Shown piece after piece: positions 1-9,081 of a stretch of 29,210 nt of DNA. This DNA comes from a virus, in the IMG/VR virus record IMGVR_UViG_3300030012_002914, positions 1 to 29,210 of that record; one strand, given 5' to 3'. Position 1 is the stretch's first letter. Each line of letters starts with the position of its first letter. A model generated the notes under the pieces. That model had not been told where the DNA came from and did not search any database. It was given only the letters and a program-made list of their open reading frames with translations. The translations under genes were made by a program, and so were the position numbers.

Positions 1-1308
1 CCTGATAATATAAAAAATAACTGGAGAGTTACAAAAACTTGTTTACGTTTAGGTAGTAGAGTTGTTGGTAAGTGTATGATGGGTAGTACAAGTAATGCGT
101 TAGATAAAGGAGGTGATAATTTTAAAAACTTGTACAATGATTCAGATGTTACCAAGCGCAACAGAAATGGACAAACTAAGTCGGGATTATATTCTTTGTT
201 TATTCCTATGGAATGGAATTATGAAGGATTCATTGATGAATTCGGACGACCTGTGTTCACTAATCCTGAACAACAAACATTTGATCCACAAGGACTAGAA
301 ATAGATTATGGTGTTATAAACCATTGGGAAAATGAAGCTGATGGTTTACGTGATGACCAAGATGCTTTAAATGAATTTTATCGTCAGTTTCCAAGAACTG
401 AAGAACATGCATTTAGAGATGAGACTAAAAATAGTATATTTAACTTAATTAAAATATACGAACAAATAGATTACAACGAAGGAAATAGACAAGATACATC
501 ATTAAGTATTGGTAACTTTCAATGGACAAATGGTGTAAAAGATACAAGAGTTGTTTTTAATCCAGATCCTAACGGTAGATTTAAAATAAGTTGGTTCCCT
601 GATAATAACATGCAAAACAACGTTATATTAAAAAATGGTATTAAATACCCAGGTAACGAACATGTTGGAGCTTTTGGTTGTGACTCATATGATATATCAG
701 GCACTGTTGATGGTACTGGATCAAAAGGCGCACTGCATGGTTTGACTAAGTTTTCAATGGAAAACGCACCATCAAATAGTTTCTTTTTAGAATATATAGC
801 AAGACCTCAAACAGCTGATATGTTTTTTGAAGACGTGTTGATGGCGTTAGTATTCTACGGTATGCCACTGCTTGCAGAAAATAATAAACCAAGATTACTA
901 TATTATTTAAGAAGAAGAGGTTATAGAGGTTTTAGTATGAATAGACCTGATAAAATATTTAATAAGTTGTCAACAACTGAAAAAGAAATAGGTGGAGTAC
1001 CAAACTCAAGCGAAGATATAAAGCAAGCTCATGCAGCCGCAATTGAAATGTATATCAACGATCATGTAGGTATGTTAGAAGATAATACTTACGGTAATAT
1101 GTATTTTAACGAAACATTAAATGATTGGTCTAAGTTTGATATAAATAGAAGAACAAGGCATGATGCATCTATAAGTTCTGGTTTAGCTATAATGGCTTGC
1201 AACAGACATATGTATAGACCAAATCCTAGCAAAGAAAAAACCTCTTTAAACCTAAATATAGCAAAGTATAATAATAAAGGATTATCATCTAGAATTATAA
1301 ATAAATAA
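1..1308 (+). CDS. terL: Terminase large subunit, C-terminal part (5' truncated by window edge)
   Basis: This is the motor and nuclease that packages DNA into the prohead; what is present is the end of the ATPase domain and the nuclease domain. The frame is open from base 1 without a stop, and residues read before the first ATG (NNWRVTKTCLRLGSRVVGKC) run straight into MMGSTSNALDKGG, a terminase-type motif around the ATPase/nuclease junction. The ATG at 76 is therefore internal, not the real start. Nuclease-domain acidic residues are visible as D228 of this fragment (AFGCDSYD, the usual first RNase H-like aspartate) and D388 (RRTRHDASISSGLAI, the usual last aspartate), with NKPRLLYYLRRRGYRGF between them. 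The portal gene follows after 2 bases, the usual terminase-portal order. Family assignment is confident; the catalytic residue assignment is by pattern only. Confidence 0.9.
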   Translation, partial: PDNIKNNWRVTKTCLRLGSRVVGKCMMGSTSNALDKGGDNFKNLYNDSDVTKRNRNGQTKSGLYSLFIPMEWNYEGFIDEFGRPVFTNPEQQTFDPQGLEIDYGVINHWENEADGLRDDQDALNEFYRQFPRTEEHAFRDETKNSIFNLIKIYEQIDYNEGNRQDTSLSIGNFQWTNGVKDTRVVFNPDPNGRFKISWFPDNNMQNNVILKNGIKYPGNEHVGAFGCDSYDISGTVDGTGSKGALHGLTKFSMENAPSNSFFLEYIARPQTADMFFEDVLMALVFYGMPLLAENNKPRLLYYLRRRGYRGFSMNRPDKIFNKLSTTEKEIGGVPNSSEDIKQAHAAAIEMYINDHVGMLEDNTYGNMYFNETLNDWSKFDINRRTRHDASISSGLAIMACNRHMYRPNPSKEKTSLNLNIAKYNNKGLSSRIINK

Positions 1309-1310
1309 AT

Positions 1311-3689
1311 ATGATGTACGCTCACATAAACTTTCCGTCTCAAGCGGTTAGTGATTCAGAAAAAGTTAGTCAAGATTACGGTTTAAAAGTTGCTCAAGCT
1401 ATAAGATATGAGTGGTTCAATGGACACAACTCAAAGTTTGAACATACTTTGAATACTTTTCATAAATTAAGATTATATGCTAGAGGCGAGCAATCTGTTC
1501 AAAAATATAAAAACGAATTATCTATAAATGGTGATTTATCTTATTTAAACTTAGACTGGACACCAGTACCTATAATACCTAAGTTTGTAGATATAGTTGT
1601 AAATGGTATGGCTCAAAGATCTTATGAAGTAAATTGTTTTGCTCAAGATGAATATGGTGTTAGTAGAAGAACTGAATACATGCAGTCTGTTCTTAGAGAC
1701 ATGAGAAGTAAAGAGTTTAATGACATGGTTGCAGAACAATTTGGTATGAACGTTTATGAAAATAAAAAAGAAACACTACCAGATACTGAAGAAGAATTAG
1801 CTTTACATATGCAACTTAGTTATAAACAAGCTGTTGAGTTAGCTGAAGAACAAGCTATAAACGTGTTGTTAGAAAATAGTGATTACGATTTAATTAGAAG
1901 AAGATGTTTATATGATTTAACAACACTAGGTATAAGTGCTACAAAAACTACATTTGATTTTAGTGATGGAGCTAGAGTTAAGTATGTAGATCCAGCTCAT
2001 TTAGTATATTCACATACTGAAAATCCTTACTTTGATGATTTATATTATGTTGGTGAAGTAAAGGAGCTACCAATAAATGAGTTAGTAAAAGAGTTTCCAG
2101 AATTAACAGAAGCTGAAATAAAAGAAATAACAGACAAAGGACAAGATCCACTTAGAAGGTCAGCTCATAGAGATAAAAATAAAATACACGTTTTATATTT
2201 TAACTATAAATCACATACAAACGATGTTTATAAATTAAAGAAAACAAAAGCTGGTGGAGAAAAATTAATACAAAAAGATGATACATTTAATCCGCCAGAA
2301 GGTTTAGAAGGTGACTTTAGCAAGTTAGAAAGAGTTGTTGAAGCTTTGTTTGAAGGTGTTTATATATTAGGTTCTAATAAGTTATTAAGATGGAGGATGG
2401 TTCCAAACATGATGAGATCAGACTCTGACTTTAATAGAGTTAAAATGAACTACCAAATAGTTGCACCGCGTATGTATGAAGGTAGAATAGAAAGTTTAGT
2501 TAGTAGAATAACTGGTTTTGCAGACATGATACAACTAACACATTTAAAGCTACAACAAGTTATGTCTCGTATGGTACCTGATGGTGTTTACTTAGATGCA
2601 GATGGTTTAGCAGAGATTGATCTTGGTAATGGAACAAACTATAATCCACAAGAAGCTTTGAATATGTTCTTTCAAACTGGTAGTGTTATAGGTAGAAGTT
2701 TCACATCAGATGGCGATATGAATCCTGGTAAAGTGCCAATACAGCAAATAAGCAATAATGTTAGTGGAGGTAAACTACAAGCTTTGATACAAACATACAA
2801 CTATTATTTACAAATGATACGCGATGTAACTGGTTTAAATGAAGCTCGTGATGGTAGCATGCCAGATGCTAATGCTTTAGTTGGTGTACAAAAATTAGCA
2901 GCAGCTAATTCAAATACAGCAACAAGACATATATTACAGTCTATGCTATACTTAACAGCCGAAGCTGCAGAGTGTTTATCACTTAGAATATCAGATATAA
3001 TAGAGTACTCACCAACACGTGACGCTTTTATAAGAGCTATTGGAGCTCATAACGTAGCTACTTTATCAGAAATGGCAGATTTACATTTATATGATTTTGG
3101 TATATTTATAGAGTTAATGCCTGATGAAGAAGAAAAACAATTATTAGAAAATAATATACAACAAGCTTTAGCTCAAAAATTAATAGACTTAGATGATGCT
3201 ATAGATATAAGAGATACTAAAAATGTAAAACTTGGTAATCAATTATTAAAAATTAAAAGAAGAAAAAAGCAAGAGCGTGATCAAATAATACAACAACAGA
3301 ACATACAAGCTCAAGCTCAAGCTAATACTCAAGCATCGCAAGAAGCTACTAAAATGAAAATAGAAGAAGCTCAAGTTAATTACGATAATGAAGTTAATTT
3401 AGAAAAGACTAGAAACTCTTTAAAAACAAGGTATTTAGAACAAGAAGCTAGAGTTAAAAAAGAGCTAATGATGTTAGAGTTTGAATTAAATAACAGAATA
3501 AAAAAGCAAGAAAGAGACAACTTAAATAAAGTAAACTCTATGAAAGAAAACAGAAAGGATGCTAGAGTTAATATGCAAGCTAGAAATCAAGAAAGACAAA
3601 TAGAGCAAAGAAACAGGGGTAAATCTTTTAAAAGCTTTGAGTCATCAGGTAATGATATAATTACAGGAGACGTAGGCTTAGATATATAA
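1311..3689 (+). CDS. Portal protein
   Basis: This 792-residue protein is the likely dodecameric portal at the capsid vertex through which DNA is packaged and ejected. Support comes from its place between terminase and scaffold, its size, and portal-like segments (VPIIPKFVDIVVNGMAQRSY near residue 90; DVTGLNEARDGSMPDANALV near residue 510). The last roughly 145 residues are Gln/Glu/Lys/Arg-rich (IIQQQNIQAQAQANTQASQ then long charged helices), as in a coiled coil or extended barrel/crown helix. The start is the first of two adjacent ATGs, 2 bases after the terminase stop, with A at -3; the second ATG (1314) is equally possible. No frameshift or missing segment is apparent. A portal identity is an inference from order, size and recalled similarity to marine phage portals, but I consider it likely. 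Confidence 0.85.
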   Translation: MMYAHINFPSQAVSDSEKVSQDYGLKVAQAIRYEWFNGHNSKFEHTLNTFHKLRLYARGEQSVQKYKNELSINGDLSYLNLDWTPVPIIPKFVDIVVNGMAQRSYEVNCFAQDEYGVSRRTEYMQSVLRDMRSKEFNDMVAEQFGMNVYENKKETLPDTEEELALHMQLSYKQAVELAEEQAINVLLENSDYDLIRRRCLYDLTTLGISATKTTFDFSDGARVKYVDPAHLVYSHTENPYFDDLYYVGEVKELPINELVKEFPELTEAEIKEITDKGQDPLRRSAHRDKNKIHVLYFNYKSHTNDVYKLKKTKAGGEKLIQKDDTFNPPEGLEGDFSKLERVVEALFEGVYILGSNKLLRWRMVPNMMRSDSDFNRVKMNYQIVAPRMYEGRIESLVSRITGFADMIQLTHLKLQQVMSRMVPDGVYLDADGLAEIDLGNGTNYNPQEALNMFFQTGSVIGRSFTSDGDMNPGKVPIQQISNNVSGGKLQALIQTYNYYLQMIRDVTGLNEARDGSMPDANALVGVQKLAAANSNTATRHILQSMLYLTAEAAECLSLRISDIIEYSPTRDAFIRAIGAHNVATLSEMADLHLYDFGIFIELMPDEEEKQLLENNIQQALAQKLIDLDDAIDIRDTKNVKLGNQLLKIKRRKKQERDQIIQQQNIQAQAQANTQASQEATKMKIEEAQVNYDNEVNLEKTRNSLKTRYLEQEARVKKELMMLEFELNNRIKKQERDNLNKVNSMKENRKDARVNMQARNQERQIEQRNRGKSFKSFESSGNDIITGDVGLDI

Positions 3690-3723
3690 ACTCCTAATAT
3701 TTAATATTTTATAAAATTTTATT

Positions 3724-4884
3724 ATGGCAGAAGAAACAAAAAAAGTCGAAGAGACTAATGTAGTCGAAGAGACTAAAAAAGATAATGTAACAAAGGTTAA
3801 AATACAAAAACCTAAAGACAATATAACAAGAGTTAATATAGACAAACCTCCTGTTAAAGAAGAAAAGGAAGAAGTTAAACAAGAAGAAGAAATTGTTGTT
3901 GTTAACGAAGAACCTAAACAAGAAGAGGTTAAAGAAACACCAGAAGAAGTACAACCTATTGTTGAAGAAGTAACTGATGAACAGGTACAAGAAGTAGAAC
4001 AAGAAGTTGAGCAAGCTATTGTAGAAGCTGAGCAAACTGGAAAACCTTTACCTGAGAAAATAGAAAAGCTAATAAGCTTTATGGAAGAAACTGGTGGTGA
4101 TTTAGTTGATTATGTAAATTTAAATAGAGACATAAAAAACATGGATGATGCCGATGTTTTAGATGAATACTATAGAACTACTAAACCTCACTTAACACCA
4201 GAAGAAAGAAACTTTATATTAGAAGAAAGATTTAACTACGATACAGAAGTTGATGATGAAAAAGATATAAAGAAAAAGAAAATAGCCCTTAAAGAGCAAG
4301 TTGCCGAGGCTAGAGCCTATTTAGACGGGCAAAAGTCTAAGTATTATGAAAATATTAAAGCTGGAAGCAAACTCACTAGTGAGCAGCAGAAAGCTATTGA
4401 TTTTTTTAATAGATACAATAAAGATTCTGAAAAACAAAAGAAGTTAACTGAAAAAAGCAAAAGAACATTTTTAAATAAAACTAAAACTCTTTTCAACGAA
4501 AATTTCAAAGGTTTTGATTATAAAGTTGGAGATAAAAAATTTAGATTTAACGTTAAAGATGTTGATAAAGTAAGGGAAACTCAAAGTGATATTAATAACT
4601 TTATCAATAAATTTGTTGATGAAGATAATGTTACTATAAGTGACGCTGCTGGTTATCATAAATCTTTATACACTGCTATGAACGCTGATAATATTGCAAA
4701 GCATTTTTATGAGCAAGGAAGAGCAGATGCTATAAAAGAAAAAATTGCTAAAGATAAAAACATTGATTTAAGTCCAAGAACAACACATGGTGAAACTAAT
4801 GTTGGTGGTATTAAATACAAAGTTTTAGGTCAGTCAGCTTCTGATATAAAAAACAGATCTTTTAAAATTAGAAAACAAAAATAA
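3724..4884 (+). CDS. Probable capsid scaffolding protein
   Basis: This 386-residue protein lies between portal and major capsid protein, the position of the scaffold in podoviruses (T7 gp8-gp9-gp10 order). Scaffolds are internal assembly factors absent from the mature head and are typically acidic and helical. That matches an extremely Glu/Lys/Val-rich N-terminus (residues 1-110, with VEET repeats), then a predicted helical charged middle (KDIKKKKIALKEQVAEARAYLDG, shown here as two overlapping helices near residues 180-205). The C-terminal part (SDAAGYHKSLYTAMNADNIAKHFYEQGRADAI) is less biased and may be the capsid-binding end. The 34-base upstream gap is almost pure A/T and ends ATT-ATG. No catalytic motif of a prohead protease is seen. 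Alternative: a head-associated structural protein. Confidence 0.7.
   Translation: MAEETKKVEETNVVEETKKDNVTKVKIQKPKDNITRVNIDKPPVKEEKEEVKQEEEIVVVNEEPKQEEVKETPEEVQPIVEEVTDEQVQEVEQEVEQAIVEAEQTGKPLPEKIEKLISFMEETGGDLVDYVNLNRDIKNMDDADVLDEYYRTTKPHLTPEERNFILEERFNYDTEVDDEKDIKKKKIALKEQVAEARAYLDGQKSKYYENIKAGSKLTSEQQKAIDFFNRYNKDSEKQKKLTEKSKRTFLNKTKTLFNENFKGFDYKVGDKKFRFNVKDVDKVRETQSDINNFINKFVDEDNVTISDAAGYHKSLYTAMNADNIAKHFYEQGRADAIKEKIAKDKNIDLSPRTTHGETNVGGIKYKVLGQSASDIKNRSFKIRKQK
3745..3776 (+). repeat. Short direct repeat in scaffold N-terminus
   Basis: GTCGAAGAGACTAA occurs at 3745-3758 and again at 3763-3776, an 18-base period equal to six codons (VEETNV / VEETKK). It uses the rare (for this genome) codon GTC twice, so the second copy looks like a recent tandem duplication inside the acidic low-complexity N-terminus. 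Confidence 0.85.
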
Positions 4885-4908
4885 TTAATAATTTAAAAAG
4901 AATATATT

Positions 4909-6444
4909 ATGGCAATTACTGCAGGAAATAGTTTGAATAGTGTACCTGCTCCACAGCAGCAAACACTAGCTACAAATTATTTAGATTTTACGGGCACAAA
5001 TGATGTAACTTGGGCTCAACAATACCTGCCTGACTTAATGGAGCAAGAAGCAGAAGTTTTCGGTCCACGAACAATTTCTGGTTTCTTATCTCAAGTTGGT
5101 GCGGAAGAGTCTATGACTTCAGATCAAGTTGTTTGGTCAGAACAAGGTAGACTACATTTATCATACAAAGGTAGAGTTTCAAACAACAACGGTGGTACAG
5201 CTGTTGGTGGTACTGCTGCTGCACAAATATTAATTGAGTTTGATATTGATGAAGCAGAAGGTAATACTTCTGGTATATCTAATGGTTTAACTGTTAGAAA
5301 CCACGGTATAAGAGTTAATGATACTGTTATTATAGCAAATAGTACTGATGGTGTTGTAAAAGCTTTAGTTACTAGAGCTGATGACTTAAGTACTATTGAA
5401 GTTGTTCCTTATGGAAACGCAAATCCAGCGGCGGTACTTACTGATAGTGCTGTTAGCAAATCTTCAACTATATTAGTTTATGGTTCTGAATTTGGAAAAG
5501 GTGTTAGCTATAACAACACAGCTGGAAACGCTTCAGCTGATTCAAGAACTGCTAATGAACCAGCGTTTAAAACTTTTACTAATAAACCAATTATAATGAA
5601 AGATTACTACGAAGTATCAGGATCTGATGTTTCTAGAATCGGTTGGGTAGAAGTTTCAAATGAAATGGGTGAGTCTGGTTACTTATGGTATTTAAAAGCA
5701 GAAGCAGATACAAGAGCTCGATTTGTTGACTACGTTGAAATGTCAATGTTAGAAGCTGTTGAAGGAGATTCTGATTTAACTGACTCTTTCTTAACAGGTA
5801 CTACTACTTTTGCTACAGGTACACAAGGTTTATTTGACGCTATCACAAAACGTGGTAACGTTACTTCTGGTGTTACAGGTGTTAACCCAGCTACTGATTT
5901 AGCTGAGTTTGATGCTATACTAGCTGAGTTTGACAAGCAAGGTGCTATTGAAGAATACATGATGTTTGTTAATCGTGCAACTAGTTTAGCTATTGATGAT
6001 ATGCTAGCATCTCTTAATTCTTACGGAGCTGGAGGTACTTCATTTGGAGTATTTGACAACGACGAAGATATGGCGTTAAATTTAGGTTTTTCAGGTTTCC
6101 GAAGAGGTTCTTACGACTTCTACAAGTCTGACTTTAGATACTTAAATGATAAAGCTACAAGAGGTGGTATTAATGATGCTGCTGGCTCTAACGCTATTAG
6201 AGGTGTATTTATACCAGCTGGTATGTCTTCTGTTTATGATCAAGTTGTAGGTTCTAACATTAAGAGACCTTTCTTACATGTTAGATTTAGAGCTTCTCAA
6301 ACTGATGATCGAAGAATGAAGTCTTGGGTTACTGGTTCTGTTGGAGCTGCAACATCACCACTTGATGCAATGCAGATTCACTTTTTAACTGAAAGATGTT
6401 TAGTTACACAAGGTGCTAACAACTTTATGTTAATGCAAGGGTAA
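4909..6444 (+). CDS. Major capsid protein
   Basis: This 511-residue protein is the probable major head subunit (HK97-like fold inferred, not shown). It follows the scaffold gene and has the typical N-terminal arm pattern (YLPDLMEQEAEVFGPRTISG). A threonine/glycine/valine-rich insert at about residues 105-195 (ending VYGSEFGKG) looks like an added beta-barrel/insertion domain. The C-terminal half contains MMFVNRATSLAIDDML and FLTERCLVTQGANNFMLMQG, as expected of a capsid core ending in a beta strand. The gene uses visibly more TTC/TAC/AAC codons than its neighbours, fitting very high expression, and a strong intrinsic terminator follows 10 bases after the stop. The start ends ATT-ATG. It resembles, from memory, capsid proteins of uncultured marine phages. 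Confidence 0.85.
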   Translation: MAITAGNSLNSVPAPQQQTLATNYLDFTGTNDVTWAQQYLPDLMEQEAEVFGPRTISGFLSQVGAEESMTSDQVVWSEQGRLHLSYKGRVSNNNGGTAVGGTAAAQILIEFDIDEAEGNTSGISNGLTVRNHGIRVNDTVIIANSTDGVVKALVTRADDLSTIEVVPYGNANPAAVLTDSAVSKSSTILVYGSEFGKGVSYNNTAGNASADSRTANEPAFKTFTNKPIIMKDYYEVSGSDVSRIGWVEVSNEMGESGYLWYLKAEADTRARFVDYVEMSMLEAVEGDSDLTDSFLTGTTTFATGTQGLFDAITKRGNVTSGVTGVNPATDLAEFDAILAEFDKQGAIEEYMMFVNRATSLAIDDMLASLNSYGAGGTSFGVFDNDEDMALNLGFSGFRRGSYDFYKSDFRYLNDKATRGGINDAAGSNAIRGVFIPAGMSSVYDQVVGSNIKRPFLHVRFRASQTDDRRMKSWVTGSVGAATSPLDAMQIHFLTERCLVTQGANNFMLMQG

Positions 6445-6454
6445 ACTATTTATT

Positions 6455-6488
6455 TATAAGGGCGGTGTAATATCGCCCTTATATTTTA
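6455..6488 (+). terminator. Intrinsic terminator after the capsid gene
   Basis: A perfect 10-bp inverted repeat, TATAAGGGCG (6455-6464) and CGCCCTTATA (6474-6483), encloses a 9-base loop and is followed by TTTTATTAATTTTTATT. The GC core is conspicuous in an AT-rich genome. It lies 10 bases after the capsid stop, where it would end or attenuate the head transcript. Confidence 0.88.
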
Positions 6489-6510
6489 TTAATTTTTATT
6501 ATATTATATT

Positions 6511-7341
6511 ATGGCAAAGAAAAAACAAGCAACTAAGGTTGAAGAACCTGTAGTTGAACAAACAGCGGTTGTTGAACAACCTAAGGTTGAAGCTCCTAAA
6601 ATAAAAGCTAAATCAAAAAATACTTGGGAAATAAAAGATAGAGTTTACTATTTAAAAGGAAATAATAAACCACTATCATATTCTATTAGAGCATCTAACT
6701 TATTCTGGTTTGATGAAGAAAAAGGTTACGAAAGAGAAATAAAATATTGTCAAAATCAAAGAACCTGTTTCGTTGATGAAATGAAAGGTGATCAAAGATT
6801 AGAGCACATTATATTTAGAAGCGGTAGCTTATTTGTCCCTAAAGAAAAGGTTATATTACAAAAGTTTTTATCATTATATCATCCTCATAAAGATAAATTA
6901 TTTTATGAGTTTGATCCAGTTGTTGTTGCTGAAGACGAGCTTGATTGGTTAGAATATGAAGTTGAAGCTCTAACAATAGCTAAAGATTTAGATATAGATA
7001 CAGCCGAAGCTATTATGAGAGTAGAGAAAGGTTCTGAAGTATCTAATTTAAGTTCTAAAGAGCTTAGAAGAGATTTACTTATATTTGCTAAAAAAAATCC
7101 ACAATTGTTTATAGAGCTTGTAAGTGACGATAATGTTCAACTTAGAAACTTTGGTATTAAAGCTGTTGAAGCTAACATAATAAGATTATCAAATGATCAA
7201 AGACATTTTGTTTGGTCATCAACTGATAGAAAAATTATGACAGTTCCTTTTGATGAACATCCATACACAGCTTTAGCTCATTGGTTTAAAACTGATGAAG
7301 GTATGGAGATATACTCAAATATAGAAAAAAGATTAAAATAA
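6511..7341 (+). CDS. Conserved phage protein of unknown function, head-proximal
   Basis: This 276-residue protein has no function I can assign. Residues 1-45 are a Lys/Val/Glu/Pro-rich linker (alternating VEEPVVEQ, VVEQPKVEAPKIKAK), followed by a compact domain beginning NTWEIKDRVYYLKGNNKPLS. Further conserved-looking stretches are YCQNQRTCFVDEMKGDQRLE and SSKELRRDLLIFAKKNPQLF (helical). From memory, near-identical domain patterns recur in uncultured marine phages next to capsid genes, so it is probably virion- or assembly-related. It stands alone between two intrinsic terminators, so its expression is likely set separately from the capsid gene, by read-through or its own promoter; none is obvious in the pure A/T leader. 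It could be a head auxiliary or completion protein, but this is only positional inference. Confidence 0.6.
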   Translation: MAKKKQATKVEEPVVEQTAVVEQPKVEAPKIKAKSKNTWEIKDRVYYLKGNNKPLSYSIRASNLFWFDEEKGYEREIKYCQNQRTCFVDEMKGDQRLEHIIFRSGSLFVPKEKVILQKFLSLYHPHKDKLFYEFDPVVVAEDELDWLEYEVEALTIAKDLDIDTAEAIMRVEKGSEVSNLSSKELRRDLLIFAKKNPQLFIELVSDDNVQLRNFGIKAVEANIIRLSNDQRHFVWSSTDRKIMTVPFDEHPYTALAHWFKTDEGMEIYSNIEKRLK

Positions 7342-7360
7342 TATCTTTTAATATAATATT

Positions 7361-7392
7361 AATAGCCACTTTAAACAGTGGCTATTTTTATT
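7361..7392 (+). terminator. Intrinsic terminator
   Basis: A perfect 10-bp stem, AATAGCCACT (7361-7370) and AGTGGCTATT (7377-7386), has a 6-base TTAAAC loop and runs directly into a T-rich tract (TTTATTTA). It lies 19 bases downstream of the preceding stop and 24 bases before the end of the next promoter-like motif, so it separates two transcription units cleanly. Confidence 0.92.
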
Positions 7393-7415
7393 TAGGGGCT
7401 AACCTTCTGCTTTAT

Positions 7416-7429
7416 TATGTAACTATATT
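7416..7429 (+). promoter_or_regulatory. Conserved intergenic motif, copy 1 (candidate late promoter)
   Basis: TATGTAACTATATT contains the 11-mer ATGTAACTATA (7417-7427) found also at 18149 and 28232. It lies just after a terminator and 22 bases before the ATG of the first neck gene. This placement suits a promoter for the neck/tail operon. No common upstream box is shared with the other copies, so it would be a single-block phage-type promoter, or a binding site. Function is inferred from position and recurrence. Confidence 0.6.
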
Positions 7430-7449
7430 AATATAATAATAAATAAAAG

Positions 7450-8202
7450 ATGGCAGTAAGTATAGACACAGTATATCAAAAAGTTTTAGCTTTAGCTAAT
7501 AAGGAACAAAGAGGTTATATAACGCCTCAAGAGTTTAACTTAATGGCTGATAGAGCTCAAATGGAAATATATGATAGTTATTTTCACGATGTTAAAACAG
7601 CATATAATAAAATAAGTAATAATTCTAAATATAGCGATGAGCTAGAAATGTTAGATGAAAAGCTATCTCCGTTTTTAAATATAAATACAGATACTATAAA
7701 CGCTGATGCAAGTATACCCACAGTATCTCTTCCTTCAACATTATATTATTTAAAAGCTGTTTCTATATCAAAAGTATCTAGCTCTGATGTAAGTGCTGAA
7801 GGATATAGTTCTGGAGAAACATTTTTTCACGAAATAGATAGAAGAGATTTTTTAAATATAAGTGGTCATCCTTTATTAGCACCAACAGGCACTAGACCTG
7901 TTTTTGTTAGAAGACCTGCTAATGTAATAGAAATAAGTCCAACACCAACAATAAATGTTAATATAAAATTTTATTTTTACAAAACACCAGCAACCCCTAG
8001 CTGGGGATATGTAGTGGTAAACGGTAGAGCACTTCACAATAATAGCGCAACTTATACTACAGACTTTGAATTACATCCTTCAGAAGAAGAGAACTTAGTT
8101 AATAAAATACTACAATACTCTGGTATTATAATGCAGAAAACAGGTTTGATAGAAGCAGCTATGACAGAGATAGCTCAAAAGAAACAATCACAAAATGATT
8201 AA
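7450..8202 (+). CDS. Probable head-tail adaptor / ring protein
   Basis: This 250-residue protein opens the neck/tail module. Its N-terminus (VYQKVLALANKEQRGYITPQ, then EFNLMADRAQMEIYDSYF) is a helical signature that I recall from uncultured marine phage genomes next to tail-tube genes. The C-terminal half is beta-rich with PTINVNIKFYFYKTPATPSWGY, then a final helix. This fits a helix-bundle adaptor with a beta domain that docks between portal and nozzle in podoviruses, but no structure-level evidence is available here. It is the first gene after a terminator and the promoter-like motif at 7416, and is followed after 2 bases by another likely ring protein. The start AAG-ATG has A at -3. Confidence 0.6.
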   Translation: MAVSIDTVYQKVLALANKEQRGYITPQEFNLMADRAQMEIYDSYFHDVKTAYNKISNNSKYSDELEMLDEKLSPFLNINTDTINADASIPTVSLPSTLYYLKAVSISKVSSSDVSAEGYSSGETFFHEIDRRDFLNISGHPLLAPTGTRPVFVRRPANVIEISPTPTINVNIKFYFYKTPATPSWGYVVVNGRALHNNSATYTTDFELHPSEEENLVNKILQYSGIIMQKTGLIEAAMTEIAQKKQSQND

Positions 8203-8204
8203 CT

Positions 8205-9077
8205 ATGGGATTATTAAGTCAAAATCAAGAACAATATTATGATGCTAGTAACTCCGCTAATTACGGTGATTACCAGTTTGTAACATTAGAAAACATAATA
8301 AAAGCTTTCATGGTAATTCATGTTGGCGAAGGTAAAATAATATCTAAAGTTAGTAAAACTGATGTTCAGTTTCATGGTATGCGAGCTATACAAGAATTAT
8401 CATATGATGTTTTTAGATGTGTAAAGTCTCAAGAAATAAAATTACCATCAAATTTAAAAATGATATTACCTCAAGATTATGTTAACTATGTTTCTATATC
8501 GTGTGTTGGTGATGATGGTGTAAAGAAGAATTTATATCCTATTAGTAAAACATCTAATCCATTTGCTATATCTCAGGACGCTAATGGTGTTTATCAGTTC
8601 TCAGCTAATAATTTAGTTGAAACTGATAGTGCTACTTTATCTGGATATCAAACAGGTTCTGGCAATGCTAATACTGATGCTACAGATGCTTATGATATAG
8701 AGCTTGATTTTCAAGGTAGAAGATATGGTTTAGATCCACAATATGCTACACAACACGGTACTTTTTATATAGATTATTTAAGAGGTTTTATAAACTTTAG
8801 TTCTGGACTTGCTGATAAAACAATAGTATTAAAATATATTAGTGATGGGTTAGGTACAGACGCTGAAATGGTAGTGCATAAGTTTTGTGAAGAAGCTGTG
8901 TACAAACACATAATGTATAGTATATTAGCCACAAGGTCTAATATACCTGAATATATAATAGCTAGATACAAAAAAGAAAGATTTGCTGAAACTAGAAAAG
9001 CTAAAATAAGATTATCAAATATTAAGATAGAAGAATTTACACAAGTACTCAAAGGTATGAGTAAACAAATAAAGTAG
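8205..9077 (+). CDS. Probable second adaptor / tail tubular A-like protein
   Basis: This 290-residue protein is translated in tandem with the preceding adaptor (2-base gap) and the nozzle gene (4-base gap). Features include FVTLENIIKAFMVIHVGEGK near residue 25, FHGMRAIQELSYDVFRCVKS near residue 65, and LPSNLKMILPQDYVNYVSIS near residue 85, segments I recall as strongly conserved in marine phage neck proteins. The C-terminus is helical and basic (YIIARYKKERFAETRKAKIR). A role like T7 gp11 or the ring proteins of other podoviruses, joining portal/adaptor to the nozzle, is inferred from size and order. It ends with TAG, one of the few non-TAA stops here. Confidence 0.6.
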   Translation: MGLLSQNQEQYYDASNSANYGDYQFVTLENIIKAFMVIHVGEGKIISKVSKTDVQFHGMRAIQELSYDVFRCVKSQEIKLPSNLKMILPQDYVNYVSISCVGDDGVKKNLYPISKTSNPFAISQDANGVYQFSANNLVETDSATLSGYQTGSGNANTDATDAYDIELDFQGRRYGLDPQYATQHGTFYIDYLRGFINFSSGLADKTIVLKYISDGLGTDAEMVVHKFCEEAVYKHIMYSILATRSNIPEYIIARYKKERFAETRKAKIRLSNIKIEEFTQVLKGMSKQIK

Positions 9078-9081
9078 AATT

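Noticed and set aside
76-78. ATG at 76 as the true start of the terminase gene
   Set aside because: The frame is open from base 1 and the upstream codons encode terminase-like sequence continuous with the motif at 76-115.
108-118. AGGAGGTGATA resembling a Shine-Dalgarno site
   Set aside because: It lies inside the terminase coding sequence (DKGGDN codons); the only ATG downstream is out of frame and unsupported.
3709-4035. 108-residue antisense frame over the scaffold N-terminus
   Set aside because: Its Phe/Leu/Asn-only composition is the complement of the Glu/Lys repeats; there is no start context, and all genes run on the + strand.
7342-7449. tRNA or small RNA gene in the largest gap of the window
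   Set aside because: The 108 bases are accounted for by a terminator hairpin and the promoter-like motif, and no cloverleaf can be drawn.
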